Positions 63,832 through 64,000 of a stretch of 64,000 nt of DNA are shown here, one piece after another. The position numbers and the translations under genes were made by a program. Positions within the stretch are counted from its first letter, which is position 1. Each line of letters begins with the position of its first letter. The notes beneath the pieces are model-generated. The model saw only the letters and a program-made list of their open reading frames with translations. It had not been told where the DNA came from and did not search any database. Source of the stretch: Anoxynatronum buryatiense (GTDB lineage Bacteria > Bacillota > Clostridia > Peptostreptococcales > Tindalliaceae); NCBI RefSeq assembly GCF_900182905.1, contig NZ_FXUF01000007.1:124001-188000 (forward strand), given 5' to 3'.

Positions 63832-64000
63832 ATGAACAAAGAAATCGATGCCCGGGGGCTCAACTGCCCCATGCCGCTGATTCAAACCAAGAAAGCGTTG
63901 GATGCGCTGCCAGAAGGCAGTGTGCGTACAATTGTAGACAATGAAACTGCCAAAGAAAACATTCAAAAGTTTGCCAAGAGCATGGACTATCGGTACACAG
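63832..64000 (+). CDS. yedF: YedF-type selenium-metabolism sulfurtransferase-like protein (5' part)
   Basis: First 56 codons of a gene cut by the window edge; start ATG with GGGAGG upstream. N-terminal IDARGLNCPMPLIQTKKAL is the TusA/SirA motif, and NETAKENIQKFAKS matches the YedF group, which in Clostridia sits with selD and is linked to selenium use. The longer YedF form cannot be confirmed without the rest. Its presence makes selenoprotein synthesis in this organism plausible. Confidence 0.8.
   Translation, partial: MNKEIDARGLNCPMPLIQTKKALDALPEGSVRTIVDNETAKENIQKFAKSMDYRYT

Overview
The window looks like a chromosome segment from an anaerobic, endospore-lineage Bacillota, most likely a Clostridia amino-acid or 4-hydroxybutyrate fermenter. 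The grounds are a WalRK cluster, a large Bacillus/Clostridium-type SRP RNA, Shine-Dalgarno sites of the AGGAGG type, an oxygen-sensitive 4-hydroxybutyryl-CoA dehydratase with Bcd/EtfBA, and a selenium-type YedF gene at the right edge. Assignment below class is a guess.

Region 1 (1-13.2 kb): a secreted LysM-G5-M23 peptidase, then a WalRK cell-wall operon in the order walR, walK, small secreted protein, yycH, yycI, murA, walJ, htrA. A WalR box with its own -10 lies between walK and the rest. Region 2 (13.3-18.5 kb): on the minus strand a D-cysteine desulfhydrase/ACC deaminase-family enzyme and a P-II/DUF1538 membrane pair; then a lipoprotein gene interrupted by an in-frame UGA, and a glutathione peroxidase behind an 8-bp tandem repeat. 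Region 3 (18.5-25.9 kb): a glycerol-phosphate-type locus (HAD phosphatase, GlpP antiterminator, UgpB-A-E-C-like ABC transporter) that contains, between permease and ATPase, a 13-box array of DnaA-box-like 9-mers on a 21-bp pitch. Region 4 (26-30.5 kb): a membrane 4Fe-4S protein, a DUF302 protein, a small CGGC protein and a chemoreceptor.

Region 5 (30.6-44.1 kb) is a 4-hydroxybutyrate/crotonyl-CoA/butyryl-CoA island: 4hbD and sucD on the minus strand, crotonase and hbd on the plus strand, a sigma-54 activator, then abfD, a NifU-like Fe-S scaffold, abfT, bcd, etfB, etfA. Sigma-54 -24/-12 promoters and TTGCA/TGCAA palindromes occur ahead of both sucD-4hbD and abfD, so one activator probably controls both arms. 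Together the enzymes convert succinyl-CoA (or 4-hydroxybutyrate) through 4-hydroxybutyryl-CoA and crotonyl-CoA to butyryl-CoA or acetoacetyl-CoA.

Region 6 (44.5-50.4 kb): a radical SAM protein, an MBL hydrolase, a GGDEF/HD-GYP signalling protein and an orphan Nif11-like leader peptide. Region 7 (50.7-59.7 kb): a hexuronate/aldonate catabolic cluster, apparently more AT-rich at its left end (TRAP transporter, LDH2-type reductase, GntR regulator, Zn-alcohol dehydrogenase, UxuA, UxuB). Region 8 (59.7-64 kb): tadA, tRNA-Ser(GGA), SRP RNA, a Cache-GGDEF-EAL protein and the start of yedF.

Intergenic DNA is unusually rich in structure. There is a ~210-bp fold-back repeat (three copies plus truncated forms, each embedded between locus-specific terminator hairpins), a second repeat carrying a TGTGGATAA box, and several 8- to 25-bp tandem repeats.
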